In this document: positions 1-9,734 of the stretch, in pieces
Layout of the letters: each line of letters starts with the position of its first letter
How positions within the stretch are numbered: the first letter of the stretch is position 1
Assembly: GCA_024762335.1 (NCBI GenBank)
Contig: JANTHO010000005.1
Span: 1 to 64,000, forward strand
From: Acidimicrobiia bacterium
GTDB taxonomy: Bacteria > Actinomycetota > Acidimicrobiia > Spongiisociales > UBA5794
Direction of reading: 5' to 3'
Length of the DNA: 64,000 nt
Made by a program: the position numbers and the translations under genes
Notes under the pieces: generated by a model
What the model saw: the letters and a program-made list of their open reading frames with translations, nothing else
Told to the model about the DNA's origin: nothing
Database searches by the model: none

Positions 1-2
1 TG

Positions 3-1523
3 TTGACGGAGGCCGCCCGGATCTCTCTCGCCGGACAGCCATCGTTCGAAGTGTGGTCGTTCATCGGATTCCCGCTGTCGTATCTCATTCCCACGGGGAC
101 TGCCGCCGGGTGGCATCAGGTGTTCTGGGTCGCCCACGTTGTTGCGTTCGTTGCGTTCCTCGTCATCCTTCCGACGACGAAGCTGCGTCACCTGGCGACG
201 TCGCCCGTGAACCTCGCGCTCAATCCGAGGACCCGCCCGAAGGGAGCAATGAGCGCGGTCCCGAACCTGATGGAGGCTGAGGACATCGAGACCATCGGTG
301 CCTCGACCGTTGGGGAATTCACCTGGAAGCAACTCTTCGATACCGATGCATGCACCGTGTGCGGACGCTGCACCGAGGTCTGTCCCGCGAATCAGACGGG
401 GAAGCCACTCGACCCCCGCGAGATCGTGCTGAAACTCGGGCAGGTTGCTGCCGAGACCGCAGCGCAGCCGATCTCCCCGACGGTGAGCGTCGACGGCGGC
501 CTGACCGTCTCCTCCGACCTCGTGTTCGAGCGGATCACCCCGGAGGAGTTGTGGTCTTGCACGACGTGTCGCGCCTGCGACGAGGCGTGTCCCGCCGGTT
601 TGGAGATCGTCGACAAGATCCTCGATATGCGCCGCTATCTGTCGCTCATGGAGGCCGAGTTCCCGTCGGAACTGGGGAAGGCCTACGTCAGCCTGGAGAA
701 CTCCGGGAACATCTACGGCATGGACCAGACCACCCGTGGCGACTGGAGAAACGAACTGGACTTCGAGGTAAAGGTCCTCGGCGATCCCGGTGTCACCGCC
801 GAATACCTCTACTGGGTGGGCTGCGCCGGATCGTTCGATGATCGGAATCGGAAGGTGACGCTGGCAACGGCGCGCCTCCTCCACGAAGCGGGCGTCGACT
901 TCGCCATTCTCGGCAAGAACGAGTCGTGCACCGGGGACCCGGCCCGCCGTACCGGCAACGAGTACGTGTTCCAGGGTCTCGCCCTTCAGAACATCGAGAC
1001 GCTCAACGATCTCGGCGTGAAGAAGATCGTGACCCAGTGTCCGCACTGCTTCAACACCCTGAAGAACGAGTACCCGCAGTACGGCGGCGACTACGAGACG
1101 ATCCACCACTCGGAGCTGCTCATACGACTCGTCGACGAGGGAAAGATCAAGCCCGCGTCCGATGACAAGACCGTCACGTTCCACGACCCGTGCTATCTGG
1201 GACGTCACAACGACGTGTACCAGGCGCCCCGCAGCGTCGTCGACGCGATCGGAACCCGGGTCGAGATGCCCCGGACCGAGAGCAACTCGTTCTGCTGCGG
1301 CGCCGGCGGCGGAAAGATGTGGTTCGAAGAGGACACCGGCAAGAAGATCAACATCGAGCGGACCGAAGAGGCCGTTGCGTGCGGAACCGACATCGTCGCA
1401 ACCGGATGCCCGTTCTGTTACGTGATGCTCGACGACGGCGTCCGTGATCTCGGCGTCGAGGAGACGGTGATCGTGAAAGACATCGCCATGCTGCTAGTCG
1501 AGAGTCTCACTCCGGAAGGGTGA
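3..1523 (+). CDS. (Fe-S)-binding oxidoreductase, HdrD/GlcF-like, probably 5'-truncated by the window edge
   Basis: Two CxxCxxCxxxC 4Fe-4S motifs (CTVCGRCTEVCP, CTTCRACDEACP) and two CCG-type domains; N-terminal TM residues run into the window start. Confidence 0.85.
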   Translation: MTEAARISLAGQPSFEVWSFIGFPLSYLIPTGTAAGWHQVFWVAHVVAFVAFLVILPTTKLRHLATSPVNLALNPRTRPKGAMSAVPNLMEAEDIETIGASTVGEFTWKQLFDTDACTVCGRCTEVCPANQTGKPLDPREIVLKLGQVAAETAAQPISPTVSVDGGLTVSSDLVFERITPEELWSCTTCRACDEACPAGLEIVDKILDMRRYLSLMEAEFPSELGKAYVSLENSGNIYGMDQTTRGDWRNELDFEVKVLGDPGVTAEYLYWVGCAGSFDDRNRKVTLATARLLHEAGVDFAILGKNESCTGDPARRTGNEYVFQGLALQNIETLNDLGVKKIVTQCPHCFNTLKNEYPQYGGDYETIHHSELLIRLVDEGKIKPASDDKTVTFHDPCYLGRHNDVYQAPRSVVDAIGTRVEMPRTESNSFCCGAGGGKMWFEEDTGKKINIERTEEAVACGTDIVATGCPFCYVMLDDGVRDLGVEETVIVKDIAMLLVESLTPEG

Positions 1524-2011
1524 GCGCCGACACGCTGCTCATCGCCCTCGTCGCCGTCGTCATGGTGATCGGTGTCGCCGGGACGGTGCTGCCGATCCTG
1601 CCTGGCCTTCCCGTGATCTGGGCCGCGGCGCTCGCCTACGGACTCGTGACCGGGTTCGGCACGGGCGGGTGGATCGCGATGGCATTGATCACGCTGTTGG
1701 TCGCTGCCGGCACCGCTGCCGGGTTCTATCTCCCGCAACGCTCAGCCGCGTCGATCAATGTGCCCTGGTGGGGGCAACTCATCGCGCTCGGTCTCGCCGT
1801 CGCCGGCTTCTTCACGGTCCCGGTGGTCGGGGCTCCGCTCGGGTTCGTGCTCGGGATCTTCCTCACGACACTCGGTCGGGAGCATCATCTTCCCACCGCC
1901 CTGGGGGCGACGTGGTCGACGCTCAAGACGATGCTGCTCACCTCCGGTGTGCAGTTCGCTACCGGTTTGGCCATGATGGCCGTCTGGGTCGCCTGGGTGT
2001 GGGCGGCCTAA
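1520..2011 (+). CDS. DUF456-like integral membrane protein
   Basis: GTVLPILPGLPVIWAAALAYG with several TM segments; 4 bp overlap with the upstream CDS. Confidence 0.7.
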   Translation: MSADTLLIALVAVVMVIGVAGTVLPILPGLPVIWAAALAYGLVTGFGTGGWIAMALITLLVAAGTAAGFYLPQRSAASINVPWWGQLIALGLAVAGFFTVPVVGAPLGFVLGIFLTTLGREHHLPTALGATWSTLKTMLLTSGVQFATGLAMMAVWVAWVWAA

Positions 2012-2066
2012 CTCTGGCGTTCACCCGAGTGGTATGTGGTTTGCGTCAACGCCAGACGCCCGGGGG

Positions 2067-3053
2067 TCAGCCTTTGACGGCGCCGCCGGTGAGGCCCGAG
2101 ACGATCGCCTTCTGAGCGATGAGGAACGTCAGCACGATCGGACCGGCCGCGACGACAACCGATGCACTCAGCAGGCCCCACTTGGCGCCGTAGTCGGCAT
2201 TCGTGAAGAGCTGGAGACCGACGGCGAGCGTGAAGTTGTTCGTGCTCGACAGCAAGGTTCTGGCGAGGAGGAATTCTCCGAAAAGGTTGATGAAGCTGAT
2301 CACGAAGATGACGGCGAGTGCCGGCCGGGCCAGGGGCAGGATGATCTTCCAGAAGATCGTCCCGACGCCGGCGCCGTCCACTCTGGCGGACTCGTCGAGT
2401 GACTCCGGGACGGAATCCATGAAGCCCTTGATCAGGAAGGTATTGAACCCGATTGCGCCGCCCAGATAGACGAGGGTGAGGCCGGCGAGCGTGTCGAGGC
2501 CGATGGCGGGGAAGACGTTCCCGATGTTGATCATGATGAGCAGGATCGCGACGAACGCCAGGAATTGGGGGAAGATCTGGACGAGGAGGAGGGCGAGAAG
2601 ACCGGTGCGCCGCCCCTTGAACCGGAACCGCGAGAACGCGTAGGCAGCCATCGCTGCGAGCACCACGTTGAGCGAAGCGGCGACCAGCGAGACGATCCAC
2701 GAGTTCCGGAGCCAGGTCGTGAACGGAGTGATGTTGGGTCTCGCCGGATCGAAGAACTCCCGGTAGGAATCGAGCGAGAACTCCTTCGGGATGAGGCTCG
2801 CGCCCGAGAGGTTGTCCTGTGCGCTCAACGATGAAGACACGATGTAGAGGACCGGGTAGATCGCGAAGATCGCCGCGATGATGGCGATGAGGTGACGCCA
2901 GCCGACCGTCTTGAGCCACATCTTCGGCGTCTGCGGCGGGTACTTGGGTTTGGGCTGTTTGGCGCGACGCCACGCGAAGGGCAATCCTCGCCGGCCACCG
3001 GTCTTCGCAGCGGTTTCGACGCGACCTTCGAGTTGTTTGTCAGAGGCTGCCAT
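2067..3053 (-). CDS. malG: Maltose-type sugar ABC transporter permease (MalG-like)
   Basis: Binding-protein-dependent permease EAA-like motif (ESLDESARVDGAG); overlaps the malF-like ORF. Confidence 0.85.
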   Translation of the reverse strand: MAASDKQLEGRVETAAKTGGRRGLPFAWRRAKQPKPKYPPQTPKMWLKTVGWRHLIAIIAAIFAIYPVLYIVSSSLSAQDNLSGASLIPKEFSLDSYREFFDPARPNITPFTTWLRNSWIVSLVAASLNVVLAAMAAYAFSRFRFKGRRTGLLALLLVQIFPQFLAFVAILLIMINIGNVFPAIGLDTLAGLTLVYLGGAIGFNTFLIKGFMDSVPESLDESARVDGAGVGTIFWKIILPLARPALAVIFVISFINLFGEFLLARTLLSSTNNFTLAVGLQLFTNADYGAKWGLLSASVVVAAGPIVLTFLIAQKAIVSGLTGGAVKG

Positions 3054-4677
3054 AGATCTCCTCCAACCGTTTCGTGAAGCGGAAACTGAACGCCGAGATC
3101 ACCAACACGATGAGGAAGATGAACATCGTGATCGCAGCGGCGAGACCGAAGTTGTTCCCCCTCCCCGATGCGGAGGCGAGGTTGAACGTGAACGAGATGA
3201 GGATGTCGGTGTGTCCGACCGGTACCGAGGCGCCGAGCACCGGCGGACCGCCCGCGGTCAGCAGGTAGATCAGGTTGAAGTTGTTGAAGTTGAAGGCGAA
3301 CGAACCGATGAGCAGCGGCGCCAGGGCGACCATCAGCAGCGGGAACGTGATCTTCCAGAACACTCGCATCCCGCTCGCGCCGTCGGTCCGTGCCGCCTCC
3401 TGGATGTCGTGGGGGATCGACTGAAGCGCTCCGGTGGCGAGGAGGAACATGTACGGGAAGCCGAGCCAGAGGTTGACGAGAAGGATGGCGACCTTCGCCC
3501 ACGTCGGGTCGGAGAGCCACCGGATCGGATCCATCCCGACGAGGTCGTACAGGGGAGCCAACGTTGCGTTGATGACACCGAAGGCCGGATTGAGGAGGCC
3601 TCTCCAGACGAGGATGGACAGGAACGCAGGGATGGCGTACGGGATGATGAACAGCGACCGATAGAACCTCAGTCCCTTCATGCGATAGTGGTGGAGGACG
3701 ATCGCCAGCGTCAGTCCGAGAGCGAAGGTGAGGAGAACCGAGAAGAACGCGAAGACCACGTTCCAAAGGAAGACCCTGAAGAACGCCTCGCGAATCAGCG
3801 GGTTCGTCGCCACCCGCGTGTAGTTGCTGCCGCCGATGAACGCGACCCAACCCGGGATGAGGACCTCACCGTCGTCGCAGATGAAGTTGCCCTTCGTCGC
3901 CGTGTCCTCGCCCGGCGAACAGACCCGGTGCTCGACCGTGTCGGTCAGCGTGTCTGCGGCTGCGTCGTAGACATACCGCTTGCTTGCGAGAACGACGCGT
4001 CCCTGCGACAGGCCGAGGATGACGATCTCGCCGTCCGGTGTGTCGATCACCAGATCCTTGAAATCGACGTTGTTCGCGAGGCCGAAAACCTCCCGTTTCG
4101 ACATCAGCCGGAATCCGTTGAATTCGGGGGGTGGGAACTCCTCGCCCTCCGCGAACGTTCCCTGATCCTCGATGGCTCCCTCGACCGGAGGCTCGGTCCG
4201 GAGGCGCGGCTCTCCGAAGAAGTAGGCGCCGTCATCGTTGGCGAGGAGGAACCGGAAGTCGCCGGTGGCGTCGTCCGTGTAGACGAAGAGGTCGAAGAGT
4301 TGGCCCTCAGCGTCCGGGTCGACGTAGGTTTTCGCCTCCCAGAAAGCGATCGTCTGTTCTTTCGACGTCAGGTTCCCGGTCCTCTGGTTCGTGAGCGACA
4401 CGTAGACGGTGTAGAAGATGGGGATCACGACGAAGACGGACATGAAGATCAGGCCCGGGGTGATCCATCGCAGCGCCATCGTGCGGGGCCAGAGATAGAC
4501 CCAGTTGATGAAGACTGTGCCGACGATGAGGCTCACGAGCATCAGCGTCGCGCCGGTGCCGATCAGGACGAGCACCGCGTAAACGGCGAGTGCATCGAGA
4601 ACGGCGATTGCGAAGAGGCGAAACCAGAACGCCCCGCCCCACTGGTTCAGGGTGCGGCGATTCGGCTCGGAGGTCAT
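3040..4677 (-). CDS. malF: Maltose-type sugar ABC transporter permease (MalF-like) with a large extracytoplasmic insertion
   Basis: EAA motif (HDIQEAARTDGASGMRVFWKITFP); adjacent malG and malE homologues. Confidence 0.85.
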   Translation of the reverse strand: MTSEPNRRTLNQWGGAFWFRLFAIAVLDALAVYAVLVLIGTGATLMLVSLIVGTVFINWVYLWPRTMALRWITPGLIFMSVFVVIPIFYTVYVSLTNQRTGNLTSKEQTIAFWEAKTYVDPDAEGQLFDLFVYTDDATGDFRFLLANDDGAYFFGEPRLRTEPPVEGAIEDQGTFAEGEEFPPPEFNGFRLMSKREVFGLANNVDFKDLVIDTPDGEIVILGLSQGRVVLASKRYVYDAAADTLTDTVEHRVCSPGEDTATKGNFICDDGEVLIPGWVAFIGGSNYTRVATNPLIREAFFRVFLWNVVFAFFSVLLTFALGLTLAIVLHHYRMKGLRFYRSLFIIPYAIPAFLSILVWRGLLNPAFGVINATLAPLYDLVGMDPIRWLSDPTWAKVAILLVNLWLGFPYMFLLATGALQSIPHDIQEAARTDGASGMRVFWKITFPLLMVALAPLLIGSFAFNFNNFNLIYLLTAGGPPVLGASVPVGHTDILISFTFNLASASGRGNNFGLAAAITMFIFLIVLVISAFSFRFTKRLEEIYGSL

Positions 4678-4714
4678 GGCGTGCGATTGTAGCCGCGGGC
4701 CTCAGAACGCGGAG

Positions 4715-4739
4715 GAGGGAGGGTCAGGGACCCTCCCTC
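4715..4739. promoter_or_regulatory. Perfect 11-bp stem-loop in the malE-malF intergenic region
   Basis: GAGGGAGGGTC-AGG-GACCCTCCCTC; a second IR GCGTGC-AA-GCACGC at 4743-4756. Confidence 0.75.
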
Positions 4740-4781
4740 GATGCGTGCAAGCACGCGGTTCCGCTTTGTCGTTGTGTGTGA

Positions 4782-6086
4782 TCAGCCTTCGGCGATCACG
4801 GTTGCAACCTGCTCGGCCATGTTCGCTGCCGCGGTTGCGGAGTCGATGTCTCCGTTGCGGAGGGCGAGGAAGTTGTCGCCGACGGGGCCCCAGACGGCGC
4901 CCATCTCGGGAACGTTCGGCATGAACTGTCCGGTGCTTGCCGACAGCGCGAACGTCGCGTTGATCGGGTCATCGGAGATCGCGTCGATCGTGTCGAGATA
5001 GGCGGAACCGCGGGGGTCTGCCTCGAACAGCGCCATCATCGTGTCGGGCGTGGCCACGTAGTTCAGGAGGAACTCCTCGGCAACGGCCGTGTTCTCCGAG
5101 AACGCGCTCAGGTAGAAGCCCTGGACGCCGACGAACGGGCGCATGGTGTCGCCGTCGACCGTCGGGAGGGTCGTGACGCTCCAGTTGACGTCGCTCTGAT
5201 CCGCGAGGGAACCGAGCTCCCACGGGCCGGTGAGCCAGAAGGCTTCCGTGCCGCCCATGAACAGGTTCTTCGCATCGTCGTAGTTGGTCGAAGCGACGTA
5301 GCCGTTCGTGACGAGGTCTTCGAGGACCTGGATGCCTGCGATGGCTTCATCGGTGCCGAGACCGATGTCTTCGACGTCGAAGCCGGTGGCCGGATCGAAC
5401 CCGAAGATGTATCCGCCGTGGACGGAGAGGAACGGGTAGTGGTGATAGGCATCACCGGCGTCGTTGCCGCCGGGCACGCCGAGGCAGTTGTCGACGGTCG
5501 TTGCATCGCACGCAGCGGTGAGCTCGGCCATCGTGGCGGGTGCCTCGGGGACGAGGTCCGTGTTGTAGTAGAGGGCAACAGCTTCCGTGACGTACGGGAG
5601 ACCGTACTGCTGGCCACCCCACTTGAGGGCGTCGAGACCGGTCTCGGTGAACTCGCTCTCACGACCGCCGAGGTCGATGGGAGCAACGGCACCGTTGTCG
5701 GCGAGCTCGCCGACCCAGTCGTGTGCACCGATGAAGATGTCGGGGCCTTCACCCGCCGGACCCTTCGTCGTGACCTCGTCCTTCATGTCGCCGAAGTCGA
5801 CGAGGGTCACCTGGACCTCGACGCCGGTGGCTTCGGTGAATGCGGGAGCGATCGCCTCGACGACGGGAGCGCGCTTCTCATCGGCCCAGACGACGAGCGG
5901 GGGCAGCGCCTCGGCTTCGGTCGTCGTGGTCGGTGCAGCAGTCGTGGTCGTCACGGCTTCGGTCGTGGTCGTTGTTGCCTCGGTCGTCGTCGTGCTCTCT
6001 TCACCGGTGTCGCTGCTGCCACAGGCTGCGGCGACGAGGGCGAGGACGAGAACGAGTCCAACGAGGGTGATGAATCGACTCCTCAT
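4782..6086 (-). CDS. malE: Sugar ABC transporter substrate-binding lipoprotein (MalE-like)
   Basis: Lipobox LVAAACGSS, Thr-rich linker, SBP family 1 fold motifs; start chosen at 6086, ORF is open further upstream. Confidence 0.87.
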   Translation of the reverse strand: MRSRFITLVGLVLVLALVAAACGSSDTGEESTTTTEATTTTTEAVTTTTAAPTTTTEAEALPPLVVWADEKRAPVVEAIAPAFTEATGVEVQVTLVDFGDMKDEVTTKGPAGEGPDIFIGAHDWVGELADNGAVAPIDLGGRESEFTETGLDALKWGGQQYGLPYVTEAVALYYNTDLVPEAPATMAELTAACDATTVDNCLGVPGGNDAGDAYHHYPFLSVHGGYIFGFDPATGFDVEDIGLGTDEAIAGIQVLEDLVTNGYVASTNYDDAKNLFMGGTEAFWLTGPWELGSLADQSDVNWSVTTLPTVDGDTMRPFVGVQGFYLSAFSENTAVAEEFLLNYVATPDTMMALFEADPRGSAYLDTIDAISDDPINATFALSASTGQFMPNVPEMGAVWGPVGDNFLALRNGDIDSATAAANMAEQVATVIAEG

Positions 6087-6156
6087 TGTGGGAGTTCCTC
6101 CTTGTGGATGAATCTCGGACCGCAGGATTGCGGCCGATGTGGAGTGTACGGCCGTA

Positions 6157-6205
6157 TTGCAACAACCGTGAAGAACTTGCAGGAACTTTGCAAGAGAATT
6201 GCAAG
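6157..6205. promoter_or_regulatory. Cluster of TTGCAA/TTGCAG boxes, putative LacI/MalR-type operators
   Basis: TTGCAA 6157-6162, TTGCAG 6177-6182, TTGCAA 6188-6193, TTGCAA 6199-6204; last three spaced exactly 11 bp. Confidence 0.6.
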
Positions 6206-6236
6206 AAGAGCCGGCAGGCTCGTAGCCTTGGAAACG

Positions 6237-7253
6237 ATGAGACCAAAACTCGCAGAAGTAGCGCACATCGCCGACGTCAGTGAAGCGACGGTGAGCCGTG
6301 TCCTGAACGGGCGTCCCGGGGTGGCCGAGGCAACCCGCCGGCGCGTGCTCGAGGCGATGGGTGATCTCGGATATCGTGACGTTCCGTCTCATGCGAGCCG
6401 ATCGGGTGTTGTCGGGATCATTACTCCGGAGCTGGACAACCCCGTCTTCGCGCTCTTCGCCCAGTCGCTCCAGACGCACCTCGCGAGCCGAGGCATGCTT
6501 CCCGTGGTGTGCTCTGCGACGTCGGAGACGGTGAACGAACAGGACTACCTCGATCATTTCCTCACGAGCCGTGCAGCGGGTGTGGTACTCGTCAACGGCC
6601 GGTATGCACAACCCCACATCGGCTACGCGCCCTATCTGGCGCTCCGTGAGCAGGGCCTCCCCCTCGTGCTTGTGAACGGCATCCACGACCCGAGTCCGCT
6701 TCCTGCAGTCGCCGTCGATCTCCCCGCAGCGACGTCGGCCGCCGTCCGTCACCTCGTAACCCTCGGACATGCCAGGATCGGAATGCTCGTGGGCCCGATG
6801 CGCTACTCGACGTCGCTCGACATGGTGCGTGGTTTCCGGAGGGCCGCAGACCGGCTCCATGTCGAATCCGACGAGGGACTGATCTCCGAGACCGTCTTCA
6901 CATTCGAGGGTGGCAGGGCAGGCAGCGCGCAACTGCTCGAAGCAGGCGTGACGGGGATCGTCGCCGCCAACGACCTTATGGCAGCCGGGGCGATCGCCGC
7001 CGTACGAGCCTGGGGCGGCGACGTGCCCGGAGATGTGTCGGTGATCGGTTTCGACGGGACGCCGGCGATGTCGTATACGGCACCGCGTCTCACGACATTG
7101 CGCCAGCCGGTGGATCGGATGTCGGCAGCCGCAGCGGCACTGCTCCTCGAAGCCGCGGCAGGCAACGGGGTGAGTCAGACACAGGTCTTCGCCCCGGAGC
7201 TCCTCGTCGGCCGATCGACGGGACCCGTCCCTGTGGGAGCCGGCAGCCGGTAG
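6237..7253 (+). CDS. LacI family transcriptional regulator
   Basis: N-terminal HTH MRPKLAEVAHIADVSEATVSRVLNGRPGVAE; divergent from malE. Confidence 0.93.
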   Translation: MRPKLAEVAHIADVSEATVSRVLNGRPGVAEATRRRVLEAMGDLGYRDVPSHASRSGVVGIITPELDNPVFALFAQSLQTHLASRGMLPVVCSATSETVNEQDYLDHFLTSRAAGVVLVNGRYAQPHIGYAPYLALREQGLPLVLVNGIHDPSPLPAVAVDLPAATSAAVRHLVTLGHARIGMLVGPMRYSTSLDMVRGFRRAADRLHVESDEGLISETVFTFEGGRAGSAQLLEAGVTGIVAANDLMAAGAIAAVRAWGGDVPGDVSVIGFDGTPAMSYTAPRLTTLRQPVDRMSAAAAALLLEAAAGNGVSQTQVFAPELLVGRSTGPVPVGAGSR

Positions 7254-7285
7254 CCGACCGGAGGGTGCGCACTATCGTGCGTCGT

Positions 7286-8629
7286 ATGAAAATCCTCTTT
7301 GCCGCCGCCGAATTCTCGCCGTTCGTTCGCACCGGTGGGTTGGGGAACGCCGTTGCCGGACTCGCGCACGCCGTCTCGAAAGAGCACGAAGTCACGGTCG
7401 CCGTGCCCGGGTATCGAGACGCGACGATGCCGGGGAGGAAGATGCCGGGGAGACCCTGGCGCCGGTACCGGGACGGAAACCTGGACGTACTGTTCTGGAT
7501 CGACGAAGCATTCGACCGTCCGGGGGTCTACGGGCCGGATCCTGCTTCGGCGTACGATGACAACTGGGAGCGATTCGGCCGATTTTCGGTCGCGGTATCG
7601 GATCTCGCCGGCGATTTCGACGTCGTTCATCTCAACGACGGGCATGTGGGTCCGGTCGCGCTCAAGACGGAGACGCCGAGCGTCTTCACCATCCACAATG
7701 CCTCGTACCCCATGGTGGGTCCGCTCGGCCCGGCGGTCGCCACCCTTGGTCTGGCACCGGAAGCCGCGGCTCTGGGCGGTATCCTCGAGTGGTTCGGCGA
7801 AGCCAACTATCTGAAGGCGGGGATCCTGGGTGCTACGCAGGTGACGACCGTCAGTCCCGGCCACGCCCGTGAGTTGATGATCGACGAAACGTCGTTCGGG
7901 CTCGGCGGCATCATCCGTGGGTTGGATCGTCCGATTATCGGGATCCTCAACGGCATCGACACCGACGAGTGGAATACGAGTCACGACCCCGTGCTTCCAA
8001 AGCCCTTCACGGCAACCAATCCCGCGGGGCGCGGTGTGGCCAGGGGGATGCTCCTGGATCGGACCGGTCTCGATGACGGATTCATCCTTGGCAACGTGGG
8101 GCGCATGTCCGGTCAGAAGGGTCTCGGCCTCCTCGAATACGACCTCGACACGCTCGTCGAGGAGGGGGTGCGGTTCGTGTTCATGGGCAGCGGTGATCTC
8201 GACCCGATAGTGGACTCGTGGGCCGATCGCCATCCGACCGCCGTTGTGCACCTGCGATTCGACGACCCGGCATCCCGGATCGTGTTCGCCGGGTCCGACG
8301 CCTATCTCATGCCGTCGCAATTCGAACCGTGCGGTCTGGGGCAGATCTATGCCATGCGCTACGGCGCTCCACCGATCGCCCACTTCACCGGCGGTCTGCA
8401 GGACACCGTCTTCGACATCGACGAGGACACGGAACATGGGACGGGTTTCGTGTTCCGATCATTCGTCCATCCGTCCCTCACGAAGACGATCCGTCGTGCG
8501 ATGCGGTATCGATCGGCCCTTCCCGACCTATGGCGTGAGATGCGGATCAACGGGATGACGAGGGACTGGTCGTGGGACGCGAGGGCCGTCGAGTACATGG
8601 CGCTCTACGACGCGATCCGCCGTCCCTGA
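7286..8629 (+). CDS. glgA: Glycogen/starch synthase-like glycosyltransferase (GT5)
   Basis: N-term ILFAAAEFSPFVRTGGLGNAVAGL; C-term MPSQFEPCGLGQIYAMRYG. Confidence 0.85.
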   Translation: MKILFAAAEFSPFVRTGGLGNAVAGLAHAVSKEHEVTVAVPGYRDATMPGRKMPGRPWRRYRDGNLDVLFWIDEAFDRPGVYGPDPASAYDDNWERFGRFSVAVSDLAGDFDVVHLNDGHVGPVALKTETPSVFTIHNASYPMVGPLGPAVATLGLAPEAAALGGILEWFGEANYLKAGILGATQVTTVSPGHARELMIDETSFGLGGIIRGLDRPIIGILNGIDTDEWNTSHDPVLPKPFTATNPAGRGVARGMLLDRTGLDDGFILGNVGRMSGQKGLGLLEYDLDTLVEEGVRFVFMGSGDLDPIVDSWADRHPTAVVHLRFDDPASRIVFAGSDAYLMPSQFEPCGLGQIYAMRYGAPPIAHFTGGLQDTVFDIDEDTEHGTGFVFRSFVHPSLTKTIRRAMRYRSALPDLWREMRINGMTRDWSWDARAVEYMALYDAIRRP

Positions 8630-8792
8630 GCACGCTACGAATCCATGCTCGTTGTCTGGGCACAGGGATTTGTGAGACGGCGGATCGTTCCATCTCCGCT
8701 GCATCCCCCGCGCGATGTCGACCGGTGTCCTCACGGTGCAGCGGCGTTCGGTATCGTCTGTAGTGCACAGCGATTGATGAAGAGAGGGTTTC

Positions 8793-9170
8793 ATGAGTGA
8801 TGCGTTCGGGTCGATGCCGGGGACGGGGGATGACACCGCTCGCAGGGTGATCCAACCGATCAGCAGCGCCCGGGGATGGATGAGGCTGATGGCCGTGGTC
8901 ATGTTCATCTCGGGTGGACTCGCAGCGCTCACGATCTTCGGTCTCGTCTTCGCGTGGCTTCCTCTGTGGATGGGCTACTTGCTGTGGAAGTCGGCGTCGA
9001 GCGCCGAGAGCGCGAGTGTGTCGGGGAGCGAAGCGGAAGCCATCGATTCGCTTGCACGGCTCAAGACGTATTTCACCGTCCAGGGCGTCGTGATCCTGAT
9101 CTACCTGGCTCTCACGGCGATGTCCATCGTTCTCCTGATCGGCCTCGCCGTCACCAATTCGTCGAACTGA
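8793..9170 (+). CDS. Small membrane protein, DUF5362-like
   Basis: Two TM helices flanking a polar segment. Confidence 0.6.
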   Translation: MSDAFGSMPGTGDDTARRVIQPISSARGWMRLMAVVMFISGGLAALTIFGLVFAWLPLWMGYLLWKSASSAESASVSGSEAEAIDSLARLKTYFTVQGVVILIYLALTAMSIVLLIGLAVTNSSN

Positions 9171-9199
9171 CGGCGGCCGCGTCTGCCGGAACGGTCGGT

Positions 9200-9724
9200 T
9201 CAGCCGGTGACCGGGGGTTCGTACATCTTCTCGCCGGCCGGTATCGGTTCGGTGATCCAGTTGCCGGGCGGAGGGAGCGGACAGACGAAGTCCTCGTCGT
9301 ACACGCAGTACGGGTTCTGAGCCCGGTTGAAGTCGACGACGACGGTTCCATCCGGTGATGGATCGATGCCGACGTACCGGCCACCGCCATAGGTCTCCTT
9401 CCCGGCGGTACCGTCCCGGAAGGGGATGAACATCCCGCCGTCACCATCGTCGAGCACCGTCAGGGCGTACGTGCTGTCGCCGATGTCGAGGACGACGACA
9501 CCGAGCATCGTGTAGTCGCTGGCGGAACCGGCCGTCGACGGTATGGCAACCTTGCCGGGAACGGATGGTTCGAATACGCCGGGAATCTCCCAGTTCGGAT
9601 CCGGAGAGAAATAGGCGAGACCCGGGAAGCCGGAACGGTGCTCCTCGGGGATCGGCGAGGCATAGTGATCCGCCATGAACCGGTCACGTTCGGTCCGCTC
9701 TTCGATGAGGGTTTCGAGATCCAT
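9200..9724 (-). CDS. DUF1684 domain-containing protein
   Basis: Family-like GGGRYVGID...VVDFNRAQNPYCVYDEDFVCPLPPPGNW. Confidence 0.8.
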   Translation of the reverse strand: MDLETLIEERTERDRFMADHYASPIPEEHRSGFPGLAYFSPDPNWEIPGVFEPSVPGKVAIPSTAGSASDYTMLGVVVLDIGDSTYALTVLDDGDGGMFIPFRDGTAGKETYGGGRYVGIDPSPDGTVVVDFNRAQNPYCVYDEDFVCPLPPPGNWITEPIPAGEKMYEPPVTG

Positions 9725-9734
9725 GGTGATGCGG

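Noticed and set aside
2911-4692. 593-aa plus-strand ORF antisense to malF
   Set aside because: High-GC shadow ORF rich in Arg/Asp/Glu with no recognisable domain; the opposite strand encodes a clear permease
4782-6932. 716-aa version of the malE ORF extending across the divergent promoter
   Set aside because: Signal peptide and lipobox start at 6086; the extension is antisense to the LacI gene
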